From Sceloporus undulatus (Eukaryota; Chordata; Lepidosauria; Squamata; Phrynosomatidae), in the NCBI RefSeq assembly GCF_019175285.1, contig NC_056523.1, forward strand, positions 125,407,692 through 125,471,691: 64,000 bases of DNA, written 5' to 3'. Every line of letters starts with the position of its first letter. The stretch's first letter is position 1. A model generated the notes under the pieces. That model had not been told where the DNA came from and ran no database searches. It worked only from the letters and a program-made list of their open reading frames with translations. Made by a program: the position numbers and the translations under genes. Shown here piece by piece: positions 1 through 10,864 of this stretch.

Positions 1-1689
1 CACTAAACCTTCAGAACAGGTTGTTTCAATAAATGGTGTTTCCTTTCTTACAGTGAAGATTGAGCTGTCTCTGGCTTGATTGTGAATGTCAGAGGGAAAG
101 AAGTTGGCTAACTTTCATCATTACTGCTAAGCACTCCCCTCTCACAAAGGATCAAGAAAGTGGAATGAATCAGGAAACATCATTAGTTTAGGAGATAACA
201 TGACTGAAAATTAGTTACAAATGCAAGACCTCCCAACCTTAAGACAAATTCCAGCATCCACATTGTGATAATGCCTTTATGATACGCCACCTCAAAACCT
301 CTCTGTAGTTCTGTGTAATTGAGTGTGGAGGTTCCTTCATGCCATGTGTTGTGTCAAGATACTTGTGTGTGAGGAATAAAAGCAAATGAATCAAACGCTT
401 TGCTTTTTAAAAGATAACTGCTTTTTAACCAGAGTAATTGTTCCTGAAAGATTATGGAAAACTGGCAATATCAACTTGGTTGAATCTTGAAAACACATAA
501 TTTTAAAGATGGCAGGACCGTTTGTATGAAATTCCTTCTAATGTATATGGGCTTGCCCTAAACTGTCTCTGGATGCAAGTAATCCATAATGTGATCCAAC
601 GAGAGCACAACAGCTGCAGTGTCTGTAGATTAAGAAAATAGAAACGTTATTCCTCAGATGCCATCAGTGCATGCTATGCACAGTGCACAGAAATGCTAGC
701 CAATTTGATGGAGGGGAAGATTTAAATGTAGTGACAAGTTGGAAACTATGAACCTATACATCAACTTCAAATGGCCTTTTATATTTGTAGTCATTCATTT
801 GTCTTTGCAAAGGAGATGCAAGGATAGCCCCTTCATATTTCTTTTATTTATTTTCTCTTTGAAAGTGGTATACATTAGGGAGGAGGAATAAGTGGGGAAT
901 AGGGAAGACAGTGATGGAACAAATTTTTTATGAACTCTTAAGAATGTATAGAGTTTACTGGTTGTTTTATTTGGCTGAACATGCTAATTATTGTTACGTC
1001 AGACAGTTTCTGGTCACCGAATCTCCAATTTTGTACCAGATTCCAAAATATGTAAATTAAGAATAGAATAAAACACAGTAGAGTTTTTACAAAAGAATAT
1101 GAAAATGTGGTAAGGAAATGCACTTATTTGTCTCTCTGTCCCACTAAGGATCGCAGTTTAGCTTTGTGCAAGGGCAGGGCAGTAATTGGCAAAATACCCA
1201 TCTATGTTTCAGTTGTTAAGGGCATTGTTGATCCTTTCCCACAAATAAGCATCTTTTACTGACTGTGCAGAAAGGCTAAATATAGAGAGGTGGCCAGAAT
1301 ACCTGCAAAGTATGAGACTCAAACTACATACCTGCAAAGAAAGAATCATAGTTTCCTCTTGTTTGCTAAATGTTATTATTTATTTAAAACATATCCTGAC
1401 ACTAGTAGATGTAAAGTCCATCCTCAGTATTTGCCTAAAAAATGGGACCGAAGAACATGCTGTTCATCTTGCTGGAGACCAACCACTTGGAATGTCTCTT
1501 ACTCATTTAATTGCGTTCATGTACCCCCATTTGGCCAGGGATAGCATTCATGATGGTTAACAGTAATAACACTCAGATAGTAGAGAAGCTAAAACATATG
1601 ACTTATAAAAAAGAAAATCCCACATCTGTAAAAAGAAATATCAAATAAATAGAAAATCACTGAACCAATTATTCACCCTCAACAGCAGT
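1..1689. other. non-coding stretch, nothing recognised
   Basis: AT-rich DNA with no exon, no RNA gene and no repeat that I can name. It lies upstream of the first visible TECR exon, so it is TECR intron or 5' flank. Confidence 0.5.
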
Positions 1690-1830
1690 CACAAGGCCAT
1701 TTTGAAGAGAAAGATCTTTGCCTCCCAGGGCAAGCATAGCAGAGAGGGAGTAGCCTAGCCTTCCTCAGGCAGAGAGTTCTAAAACACGTGGAACTGGAAA
1801 CATCCAGTAGACCCCAGTGTAAAAGGGAGG
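1690..1830 (-). mobile_element. L2-clade LINE 3' fragment (weak)
   Basis: Short antisense piece resembling the C-terminal tail region of the L2-type copies at 4740-5241 and 13935-14350. It shares the 'agcctagccttcct' block followed by 'gagttct'. It is badly decayed. Confidence 0.4.
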
Positions 1831-1964
1831 CATTATCTTAGCATGTTAAAAAAGGAATGCTTTATTATTAAAAATAGCCTAACACATTGTGCCGCAAAAC
1901 AATTTGTCTGGCCTTCTATATTGAGTGTTAGAACAGGACAATATATATACTTTAATAATTATAT

Positions 1965-2655
1965 TGTTTATTGCCATCAGGTTGACTTAGACTTATGGCA
2001 TCCCTATGAAGGAGAGACCTTCAAATCACCAACAGCCCTGCTCAGATCTAACAGACTCAGCAGGGCAGCTGTGGATTCATTGATTGAATCTATCCATCTG
2101 GCATGCAGTCTTCCTCTTTTTCTAATGCCTTCTTTTGTAGTGAGTCACATCTTCTCATGATAGGGCCAAAGTATGACAGCTTCAGTTTAGTCATATTAGT
2201 TTCTAGGGAGAGTTCAGGCTTGATTTACTCTAGGACCCATTCATTTGTCTTTTTAGAAGTATATAGTATCCCTAGAACTCACTTTTCAAATGAATTGACT
2301 TTCCTCCTGTCAGCTTTCTTCACTGTCCAGCTTTCACAATCATACGTAGAAATTGGGAAGCAGGATGGCATGGACAATCCTAACTTTAGTGTTTAATATT
2401 TCGACAGGAACTTGTCTAGTCTCTTCTCTCTCCTATTCTTCTTCTGATTTCTTGATTGCAGTTTCCATTCTGATTCATGACTGAGCCAAGGTATGGAAAA
2501 TCTTGAACTATTTCAGTATCTTTATTGCTTGTTTTAAAGTTATGTAAATCATCTGTGGTTGTTATTTTTGTTTTAAGGTTCAACCATAAAACTGCCTTTG
2601 CACTTTCTTCAGTAATCATTCTAACTCTTGCTATTTTCTGCTAATAGTATGATGC
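1965..2655 (-). mobile_element. BovB (RTE) LINE, 3' part, antisense
   Basis: The - strand encodes the connection region after the BovB reverse transcriptase. It has a DFPYLGSVMNQNGNCNQEIRR segment, then the CESW..KKA-type C-terminal domain in broken frames. The typical BovB 3' end (tail reading 'cataagtc..' on the - strand) lies near 1975-2000. It is the 3' portion of the antisense BovB copy that continues at 3237, 4190 and 5400. Several stops and frameshifts show it is dead. Confidence 0.75.
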
Positions 2656-3236
2656 CATCGGTGTCCTGAACGCAAGTCAGCAAGTGCCTGAGGAAGCAAA
2701 TAGGAGATATCGATTGGTCAGTCCAATCCAGATCAATCATAGTTTATCTGAGCAGGATACAGAGAGAAGCAGAAAGTTATCATTAGCTGGTACAGACGTC
2801 CAATTACACAAGCTAGCAGGGAGTAAATGGAATAGTCCAGAACATAGTGAGTCCAAAGTCAAGACAAAACAAGAAAGCGAGAGAATATTACCAGTAACCA
2901 GATAAGTCAGTTTTCAGCTCTAAGGCTGGGACAGAACTGCTGGGATATTTATGAGAAGTTCCTTCAAGGTCACTTGTACGTCATAAGTGCCTAATTAGTT
3001 CAGCATCTAATATTTAACATGGGCTGGATGTGGAGTCTCTCAATTCTGTGTTCTCTCAAGCATGGGGTCATGTCATCTTCTGCATCTGAAGCCTTTGCCA
3101 TCTCTTCAGACTCTGGGAGAGCTTTGTCATCTGGAGTTGTAGCTTCCTAGTACTCTATCCTTTCCTCCTCCTCGTCTCGGTTGTCCAGGGGATGAGTTAT
3201 GATGTCCTCCTCCTGTACATCTGAGTCCAGTGGGTG
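2656..3236. mobile_element. unclassified insertion inside the BovB copy
   Basis: BovB sequence stops at 'gatgccatc' near 2659 and resumes with 'atctgcatatc' near 3237, so about 575 bp were inserted. The right third has an acidic, coding-like stretch on the - strand. The left part is non-coding. I cannot assign a family. A decayed LTR-element end is one possibility, but no terminal repeat pair is visible. Confidence 0.45.
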
Positions 3237-3260
3237 AATCTGCATATCTTGAATTGCTTC
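3237..3260 (-). mobile_element. BovB fragment resuming after the insertion
   Basis: Antisense 'gcatatcttgaattgctt' continues the BovB reverse-transcriptase region interrupted at 2656. Confidence 0.5.
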
Positions 3261-3628
3261 TATTGTTAGTTTTATTTATGTTAAGATAAAAATAAAACTA
3301 AAAGAAATTAAAAAGAGAGAAAAAAAGACAAATACAAAACAAAAAGAAAAAGTGAGAAATAAAAAAGTCAATGCAATAAAGAAAAAAAGATGACTTTGAA
3401 TCTTCCCTATGGTTATTGTAAATGCATCTAATGATTCCATAACTTCCCTAGCTACCACGTAACAGTTCACCTCTTCCAATAACCCATTCCCATTAATTAT
3501 CCAAGATCACAAATCCACAATTTCTCATAAACAATCATTAAGTGGTTTCAGATCTTTCTATCCTACAATTCTTACAATTAAACATCCTATAATTAAGATA
3601 TTCCATCACCCTTTTCAACTAAATGATC
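3261..3628. other. A/T-rich, strand-biased filler
   Basis: A purine-rich run of about 130 bases (A and G blocks) followed by pyrimidine-rich sequence. No gene or named repeat is recognised. Confidence 0.4.
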
Positions 3629-4047
3629 TGCAGTGGACCTTTCCCATCCACAGGGGTTCAGTTCCAGGCCCCTCTGCAAATGGCAACACCCACAGATGCA
3701 TGCATACGCTGCCATTGAATAATACACTGCGCCCACGTCATATGCGGACGCACCATACGCAGCTTTCAGCATATGCTGAAAGCCACCAGGGAGCCCGCAG
3801 AAACGCACGGGGTGCAAGGGGCGGTGCATCCCATTAAGAGTAATGGGACACGCACCTGCACCGCCGCGCCATGCACAAGCCCCATTATTTTCAATAGGGC
3901 TCGAGCATACCCTTTTTTTATGCGGGGGGTGGGTGGGTCTGGAACCAATCCCCTGTGTCAAAAAAGGGCACACTGTATAGGGCATGTCAGTCTGCGGATG
4001 ATGACATTCACAGATTGCCAGCCCACTGATATGAAGGATCCAATGTA
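3629..4047. mobile_element. Tigger-like MITE (outer), split by a second MITE
   Basis: The left end reads TGCAGTGGACCTTTCC and the reverse complement of the right end reads TACATTGGATCCTTCA, a degenerate terminal inverted repeat. The body is interrupted by the GC-rich MITE at 3723-3978. A TA-flanked CAGTGG end is typical of non-autonomous Tc/mariner-Tigger elements. Confidence 0.5.
3723..3978. mobile_element. GC-rich Tigger-like MITE (inner)
   Basis: The ends are TACACTGCGCCC and, in reverse complement, TACAGTGTGCCC. The interior 'gcccatt..caa(t)agggctcgagcat' matches the copy at 30540-30758. It is nested inside the 3629-4047 element. Confidence 0.6.
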
Positions 4048-4189
4048 TATATTTTAATCCTCATTGTTATGACATCTAATTGCTAATTAGCCAACTAATC
4101 AGATGCTTAGTTTTCTCAGCCTTGGGAGCACAAAGCAGAGACGGCTAACCCACCATAGTCTCCACCTAGAAGTTCAACAACTTAAGATA

Positions 4190-4735
4190 TGCAATATGTT
4201 GTTGATGTTCCTTCATCCAATTTTCACATCTCCTTCTTCTGAGTAATCCTGCTTTGCATAGGATACATTCAATGTCAAAGTTAAAATGCACCTTTGCCTG
4301 ACATTCTTGCCAATTGGAAAGTGTTCTATTTCTTTGCATTCTGTCCTGATGTTAGTAGCCTCTTGTCCTGAGTACAGGTTATACATCAGTACACTCAAAT
4401 GTTGTGGCACACCCATTTCTTTAAGAGCGAGCCATCTACACAGTAAAAGATGTTGCTATAATCTATAATGCATAGGATGATTTTCTTCTGAAATTCATTG
4501 GTGCATTCCATTATCCAATATATGTTTGCAATATGATCCCTAGTACATCTTCTTTTCATGGACTCAGCTTGGACATCTGGCATTTCTCATACTGTATATG
4601 ATGAAAGTCTTTGTTGTAGAACTTTGAGCATTACTTTGCTTGCATGAGAGAGGCATGCAATGGTCCTGTGGTTATTGCAGTCCCTGGTATCCCATTTCTT
4701 GGGGATTTGAATGTATATTGAGCATTCCCAATCTG
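4190..4735 (-). mobile_element. BovB LINE, reverse transcriptase palm, antisense
   Basis: The - strand reads LPDVQA..TRDHIANIYWIME and then MGVP.HL..L..NLY.GQEA, the RT region of BovB/RTE elements, split over two frames. It continues the antisense copy seen on both sides. Confidence 0.75.
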
Positions 4736-4739
4736 TGCG

Positions 4740-5241
4740 CCATTGTGTTGTTGTTGTTATATTTATTATATTTATTTATATCCCACCCTTTCCCCAAAAC
4801 TGGGACTCAGAGCCGCTTACAAGATTAAAAACAGTACAAATAAAAACATAGAAAAATGTTACATTAAAACAGAATTAAATTATTACAATATTAAAACAGA
4901 CTGCATAAAAAGAAAATATAGTTAAAAAGATAAAGGTGATTAAAATACTTTAAAAGAATACAACATCCAGCCTGTTTTCAAAAACCTTCTGTTTTAAAAG
5001 TCTGTCTCAAGAGGAAGGTCTTTGCCTGCTGGTGAAAAACCAAGGATGGGGCCATTCTGGCTTCCCTGGGAAGACAGTTCCAGAGTCTAGGGGCAGCCAT
5101 GGAAAAGGCGCTCCCTCGTGTCCCCACCAGTCGTGCTTGTGATGGGGGTGGGATGGAGAGAAGGGCCTCTTCTGAAGATCTCAGAGCCTGGGCTGGCTCA
5201 TATGGGGAGATACAGTCCCTATATTTTCCATACTTATTTCC
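4740..5241 (-). mobile_element. L2-clade LINE 3' end inserted in BovB
   Basis: It begins with the antisense 3' end ('tttatatcccaccctttccc' ... 'agccgcttaca'). It then covers the C-terminal tail motif [13 protein letters not shown] on the - strand. The same tail occurs at 13935-14350 and 54262-54600. It separates BovB pieces at 4735 and 5400. Confidence 0.65.
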
Positions 5242-5400
5242 AATTTCTACATATGATTGTGAAAGCTGACCAGTGATAGGAAGAAAGTCAACTCATTTGA
5301 GTTGTGGTGCTGGAGATGAGTTCTGTGGATATCATGGTCTGCTAAAAAGACAAATGAGTGGGTTGTAGAGTAAATCAAGATTGTATTTAGAACTAGAGTA
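5242..5400 (+). mobile_element. BovB C-terminal fragment in sense orientation
   Basis: It reads 'tatgattgtgaaagctgacc' and then 'ctgctaaaaagacaaatgag', matching the sense BovB copy at 52300-52430. It sits in the opposite orientation to the surrounding antisense BovB, so it is either an inversion or an independent insertion. Confidence 0.6.
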
Positions 5401-6890
5401 GATTCTTTCTCTTTAGCTTGAAGTACTCTACTGGTATGCTCTCTGTTCCTGGTGATTTATTCTTCCCAAGTGCCCTGAGTGCAGCTTCCACTTCACATTC
5501 TAAAATGGTAGTTTTATCTTCAAACAGTTCTTACTTGAATGAATGTCATAATTTCATCCCTGTTTTATAATTCTTCAGTGTAGTGTTTCCATTTTTAAAG
5601 AAAAAAAATGCTACTTTGTCATGTAATGTGCTTCCTTGCTGATTGTAGAGCATCCCTATTCATGGTTTAAATTACCCTTTGATTTTTTTTTAATTTGAGC
5701 AAGTGGTCCCTTTTTCTCCTTATTGGTTGTCATCTTTTTCTCTGCATTTATTATTATAATAGTTCTCCTTGTCCCTGCACACAAGTTGTTGAACAGTTGC
5801 ATTCAGGATTCTGACCCTGTTTCAGTCACCTTTAACTTTGGTTTTTAGTCCGTCCTTAACTGCTTGAAGAGTTTAATCTGTTATCCATTGAGGCTTCTCT
5901 TTCTTTTTGTCTGCGGTTATAGTCTCTTTTTGCATTTCTCCCTGACAATGTCCCTGGCTGCTGGTTAATTAGGCTTAATAGTGCAAATCTGTTTTTTACA
6001 TTATCTTTAAATTCTACAGATATGTTCTTCAGTTTGTATTTTATCAAGATGGCTGGTTTAGGATTCTTTAGTTTTGATCTAATTTTTTATATTAGCTGTT
6101 CCACTGTTTGTTTCTGGTCTTATTATTGCAGAGAGAATGGAACTTACTCGTCTTTTGCTTCCAGTTACATAGTATTTGATTTCTGTATTAGCCCTTAGGT
6201 AATATCCATGTATATAGTCATCTCTTTGGTTACTTAAAGAATGTGTTTGTGAAGAACAGATTGTTGACCTACAAAATTGTCAGTCGGTCTCTTGCTTCAT
6301 TTCTTGATCCTAGGCCAAATTTTCCTACAATCTTTAATTCTGCTCTGTTTTCTATTTTTGCATTCCAATTGCTTGCGATTAACAACTGTTTTGGTATTGT
6401 TTTGTTTTGGTGTGTGATCAATCTCCTCTTGGACTCCAGCATCCAGTTGTTCAGCTTCTTCTTTTTCTGCCTCTATGGTTGGAGCATAATCTTGGATTAT
6501 GGTTATATTGATGGGTATTCCCTCTAGTCTTAATGATATTATTTGGTCAGACTTTACATTATATCCTTTGTCTGCTTTTGCTAAATCTCTCTTCAATACT
6601 AATGACAGCCCATTTCTTTTTAGATTTTCATTTCCTGAGTAAAACACTGAGCAGTTATCTGACTGAAAATGTCCCATACCTGTCTACTTTAGCTCACTCA
6701 TCCCAAGTATCACAATGTTTATATGTTTCATTTCTTGTTTTATTATATCTAGCTTCTGTTCATGCTTTTTACATTCCACATTCCGGTAATATATGTTGTG
6801 CAGCTTCAGACTTTACTTTTGTCTCTGAGCATATCAACACCTGAATATCCTTTTGGCTTGAGTCCAGTTGCATCATTAGCCACAGCACTA
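5401..6890 (-). mobile_element. BovB LINE, endonuclease and linker, antisense
   Basis: On the - strand, 6677 downward reads an APE-type endonuclease start (MGHFQSDN..YSGNE, then PINITIIQDYAPT). About 6047 downward reads MIKYKLKNISVEFKDNVKNRFALL. About 5500 holds the 'ILECEVEAALRALG' linker before the RT. The order fits one antisense BovB whose 5' part lies here. Multiple frameshifts are visible. Confidence 0.75.
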
Positions 6891-6962
6891 CTCATAGTTG
6901 TTCTCTACTGTACCCCAGTAACTCATTGAGTGCCTGGCAGTTTCATCTTCTGTCACTACCTC

Positions 6963-7265
6963 TTATTTCATTTTGGATTGTCTCATCATAGGGTTTTCAT
7001 GGTAAATGACATTCACAAGGGGTTTACTATGAACAGTGCTAACATTAGCTATAGTCCCACTGCCGTTGTTTCTGAAAGATCCTCTGCCCATGCCACTTCC
7101 CTGCCCACAACTGCTGCTGCCCAGTAGCTCTTTGGCATATTTAGTCTGACTCCTCAGCAAAAGCCGATCTGACATAAAGACCCTATCAGCAGCACTGCAG
7201 CCATCAGCATAGCCTCCTGCCACACAGAAGCATGCAATTTTATCACCGCAGAAAGTTAGTGCCAT
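6963..7265 (-). other. coding-like 100-residue frame upstream of BovB endonuclease
   Basis: An open - strand frame that starts MALTFCGDKIACFCVAGGYA and is rich in Gly and Ser in its middle (GSGMGRGSFRNNGSG). It ends just 5' of the BovB endonuclease region. It could be the 5' end of this BovB copy or an older inserted fragment. It has no intron signals or known domain, and I do not call it a host gene. Confidence 0.3.
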
Positions 7266-8048
7266 GGGTGGGAATAATTATATACCCAGCATAAATTAAA
7301 ATAAATGCATGCATTGCCTGTAAGTGTAATTCCCCTTACATTCTGAGACATTGTGTCAGTTTTGCACAAGGAGTTTTAGAGCCTAGAAGGAAATACTAAG
7401 ATGCCAACTGTCATGTCCTCACCAGACATCTTTCTGATCATGGCAGGACTGGGACAAGAACCTAACCTAACCTAACCAGGTTTAGTCCTATAACTAATTA
7501 ACTGCAATGCCACTCTCTTTCTCCTTAATCTATTAGAGCCCCCTTGCCATCTGTCCTGTGTGGCCCATAGGCCTATAAAATGACTGCCGAGGTGATAACT
7601 GTCTGTCATGTGAGAAGGATCTTATCTGCAATGGGGTCATCTTGCTGACTTGTAAACTTCATTAGCCCAGCTCTTCTTAATCCCATCCAAACTTTTTGGC
7701 TGTCTAGTTGGTGTCAGCAACCCTGTTGATAACATTCTGCATTGAATTGCTCCAAACTCTCCTGTACAATCCAAACAACAACATGCCATCAGCCTCATTG
7801 CTGTTTCGAGTATTTATTCAGTTTGTTCTGAATCAGAGAATCAGCCTTGTAAGGGAGAAGAGTACCGTATCTCCCCACAGGGGAGCTGGCTGTCAGCTGC
7901 TTTGGACACCCAACACCACCATCTGCTTGGGTTAGTTATGATGGCAGTGGTGGGCACACCCTTCTGAAATGTCAGCATCTCCTCCTTCACCTCAGTCAAT
8001 TCCTTGCATGCCAGAGGCATTCTGCGCAGGGAGAGCAAGGAAACATAG
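7266..8048. other. non-coding stretch, nothing recognised
   Basis: No exon, RNA gene or identifiable repeat. It is flanked by BovB-related sequence on the left and the serial-hairpin element on the right. Confidence 0.5.
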
Positions 8049-8592
8049 GCGCGTTACAAACTGCCATAAGGGACGTCCTCAGGACGTCCTAGTTTTAAAA
8101 AGGGGCGTCACTTCTTGACGCCCCCAAGCCTAATACATCCTGAGGATGTACAAGATGGCGACGCCCCATCTACATGGGGGACGCCATGATGGTGTCACGA
8201 ATGCGCCGCCTCCAAACGAGGTGGCGCGGACGTGATTCCATCGCGCCGCGCGAGGGCGCTTAGAGTGCCCTTTACGCAGCGCAAGAAGGAGCTCCGTTTT
8301 GGAACTCCTTCTTGGCTTTGCATCGCTGCGCGCAGCCTTCAGACGGCTGCGCCAGTGACGCAGAGGAGAAAGGGGCCAAGCAGCCCCTTTCTCCTCCTCC
8401 CCGCCACCGCAGGGTGTCCTTGGAGCTTGAAGCCCCAAGGACACCCCTTTCCAGGTGTCTTTTGCCGCTTCCCCGCGGCCCGGAAAGCGGCGGATTGGGG
8501 CCTCAGTGGCTGCTGCTCTGGCCACTGAGGCCCCGATACACTGGGGAAAGGGGCGGGTACAGGTCGCCACTTTTCAACGGTCTGTAACCTGC
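8049..8592. mobile_element. GC-rich serial-hairpin element A
   Basis: A 544-bp, CpG-rich block flanked by direct CATAG repeats (8044-8048 and 8593-8597). The ends are related inverted repeats, GCGCGTTACAAACTG on the left and GCAGGTTACAGACCG as the reverse complement of the right. The interior is a chain of different hairpins. Clear ones are 8102-8124, 8134-8150, 8203-8227, 8283-8313, 8330-8352, 8366-8393, 8413-8445, 8464-8491 and 8497-8534. The last has a perfect 14-bp stem, GGGGCCTCAGTGGC. No protein is supported. The target repeat and TIRs indicate a non-autonomous DNA transposon; superfamily is unknown. Confidence 0.7.
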
Positions 8593-8925
8593 CATAGTGT
8601 TTGTTTTGAGCTGAGTGTGAAAATCTTCCTAGAATAGGAAGGAAGAAACTAATAGCATGCAGTTTAATCCACACATGATCCAAACTGTTAAACAATAACT
8701 TTTAAATCTCCAAAATAACCACAAACTTTAACATTCTGTGATTTCCTGCTGACATAAGTACATTTTTACTGCAATACCTAAACCCGATTACACTTTGAGA
8801 TGTTGTCAAGGGTTGAAGACACACAGGCAATCAGTAAGTGTCCCAAGTATTAAGGGGAATAAGAGGTAGTATACAAAAGGAAGGACGGAAGGAAGAAAGA
8901 AAACCTCTTTTTTGTTACTACTAAT
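8593..8925. other. non-coding stretch, nothing recognised
   Basis: Unique-looking AT-rich DNA after the hairpin element, with a purine-rich 'ggaaggacggaaggaag' patch near 8878. Confidence 0.4.
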
Positions 8926-9010
8926 AATATAATAATAATAATTTATTTGTGTTTCCCCGCCTCTCCCAAGGATCGAAGTGGGGTCACAGACTGCTAAAAT
9001 CAATACATAC
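8926..9010 (-). mobile_element. L2-type LINE/SINE 3' end
   Basis: (AAT)n followed by 'tttatttgtgtttccccgcc', the antisense 3' terminus shared with the L2-clade copies in this window. Only the last 80 bases or so are present. Confidence 0.45.
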
Positions 9011-10160
9011 AATGCAATATAATACACTATAAAAACACAAAATGGTACATCTATACAAACATCATCTGCACTAGTATCTGTACCTGCTAGTGCAGATAAT
9101 CTTGGTTGATGTCTGGATGAAACAAAGCAGTGGCCTGAACTAGGGCCAAGAGGTTTCCCGCCATAGGTATTAGGGATACTTAACTCTTACTTCAACTTTA
9201 CAGCTGTGCTCACTGGAGGAGTAGCATCATAAAGGGTTAGTGAGAGAGGTTTATTGTAAAGAAGAAGCCAGCCTCTGCTCTGTAATATAAATCTGCTTGT
9301 ATTGATGGGACATTTAAAGGACCAAGGAAGCAGTTCTTAATTAAAACGTACACACAGCCTCATTAAAGAGCTACAGGTGGCAATACAAGCCGCTACGCAT
9401 CCTTTAATAAACTATTCTTATAAACCATTATAAAAAACACATATAGCTGTTGTTGTTTTTCCCCTTGAACTTCTGAAACTTGCAATTTTCAGTGCTAAAA
9501 ATGTGGGACAAATTTGCATGGAGGAATATAAAGCAGATGTATCATAGAAGTGCATAGATTATGTCATCCATGTTTGGTTAGACAGGAATAGTTCAACTTC
9601 CCTTTCCATGAGTCTTTTTTTTTGGGGTGGGTGGGTGGTGGTAGTACCATTCTGTACTATTCTCCCATCTCTGAGCCATCCTGACAAAAGCAAGTGACAT
9701 CATTGTACAAGCTTCAGTAGAGAGTCCTAGACAAATTAATGGGATAGGAACAAAACGAAAAGGCTTGTATGAAAGCAAAACTTTTCTAAGAGAACTAGGC
9801 CATTGGAGTCACAAATCAGCCAGTTTGTTTAGCTGTAATTTAAAACCTGAGTTGTGCTTCCCAGGTTGCGTTGCTTTTTCAGGCTGTTAGAGGTGCTGAT
9901 CCATGCTTGGCACCTGTCTGGGAATCTTCATACATTCCTGTTGCTTTGATCTGAAAGCTGAGTTGCGTTCCCTCAAGTTCACAGGTCATCTGTCTGCATG
10001 AAGGTCCAACAGATTCCTCTTGCAACAACTGTTGCTGGGAAGAGATGTTGTGTAGTGCAGGAACAGCTCAATTCTATTTCCAGTGTCAAGGTGCACCACA
10101 GTATGTGGTGCATGTGAACGAAGGGCTTTTATGTCTAGAAATGACATTTTTGAAAGCATA
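9011..10160. other. non-coding stretch, nothing recognised
   Basis: No exon-like frame with splice sites and no repeat that I can name. Confidence 0.5.
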
Positions 10161-10164
10161 CAAA

Positions 10165-10260
10165 GTACTGTAATCTTGTAGGGCTAATTGGGGAAGAAGG
10201 TTTATGGCATAAGCTTTGGTAGACTCAAGTCTCACTCATCAGATGCTTTTTGTTGCTTTT
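10165..10260 (-). repeat. amniote dispersed repeat with 'cataagctttggtagactc'
   Basis: The phrase, read on the - strand as 'catctgatga..gagtct..aaagcttatgcc', resembles a repeat common in reptile and turtle genomes. A second piece of the same family may lie at 34830-34980. I do not know the family name. Confidence 0.35.
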
Positions 10261-10527
10261 GTGTAGAAGCAGACAAAGTAGACTGAACCTATGAAAGATA
10301 ATGCCACAAATATCTATCTCCCAGTTAGTCTCAAAGATGCTACAATAGTCCTTTATATACTAATATGGTAAGAACAAACATCTTCTGTTTGTCCACAACT
10401 ACCTCCCCTCCACTTAATTTCCTTCATGAAAGCTATGTATATTCTGTACATTTAAAAAACAAGCCTATGTTGAGGGAGTACATACATTCAGAAAATTACA
10501 TTTTTCATATGGCTGATCAGATAATTT

Positions 10528-10765
10528 GGCAAGATGGCATAGTGGTTTGAGCACTGAATTATGACTCTGGAGACCATGATTTGAATCCTAGCTTAGCCAC
10601 ATAAACCCACTTTGTGCAAGTCACACTGTCTCAGCTTCAGAGGATGGCATTGGTAAACCCCTTGTGAAGAAACATGCCAACAAAGCCACATGATAGTATT
10701 GCCTTAGGGTAACCATAAGATGGAAACTGCTTGAATGCATACAACAACAACAACAACAAACAAAA
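10528..10765 (+). mobile_element. tRNA-headed SINE with BovB-type tail (Sauria SINE-like)
   Basis: The head 'gcatagtggtttgagcactg' with B-box-like 'gatttgaatcc' is followed by the body 'gtgcaagtcacactgtctca'. The tail 'ataagatggaaactgcttga' is followed by (CAA)n. Tail and (CAA)n match the 3' end of BovB, its presumed partner LINE. Other copies lie at 24168, 32216, 35032, 38042, 50078 and 61345. Confidence 0.75.
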
Positions 10766-10864
10766 CAGAACTAGAATAGATTATGAGAACTGGGCATATA
10801 TATACACACATATACACACACACATCCTTTGTAAGGTGTGGCCTTTAGTTGCTGGCACCAACTA

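Noticed and set aside
8130-8695. Arg/Pro-rich proteins on both strands
   Set aside because: Open frames arise from high GC in the serial-hairpin element. They overlap on both strands and have no domain.
10528-10600. tRNA gene in the SINE head
   Set aside because: Only the promoter-like boxes remain. No cloverleaf is evident, and several dispersed copies share the same head.
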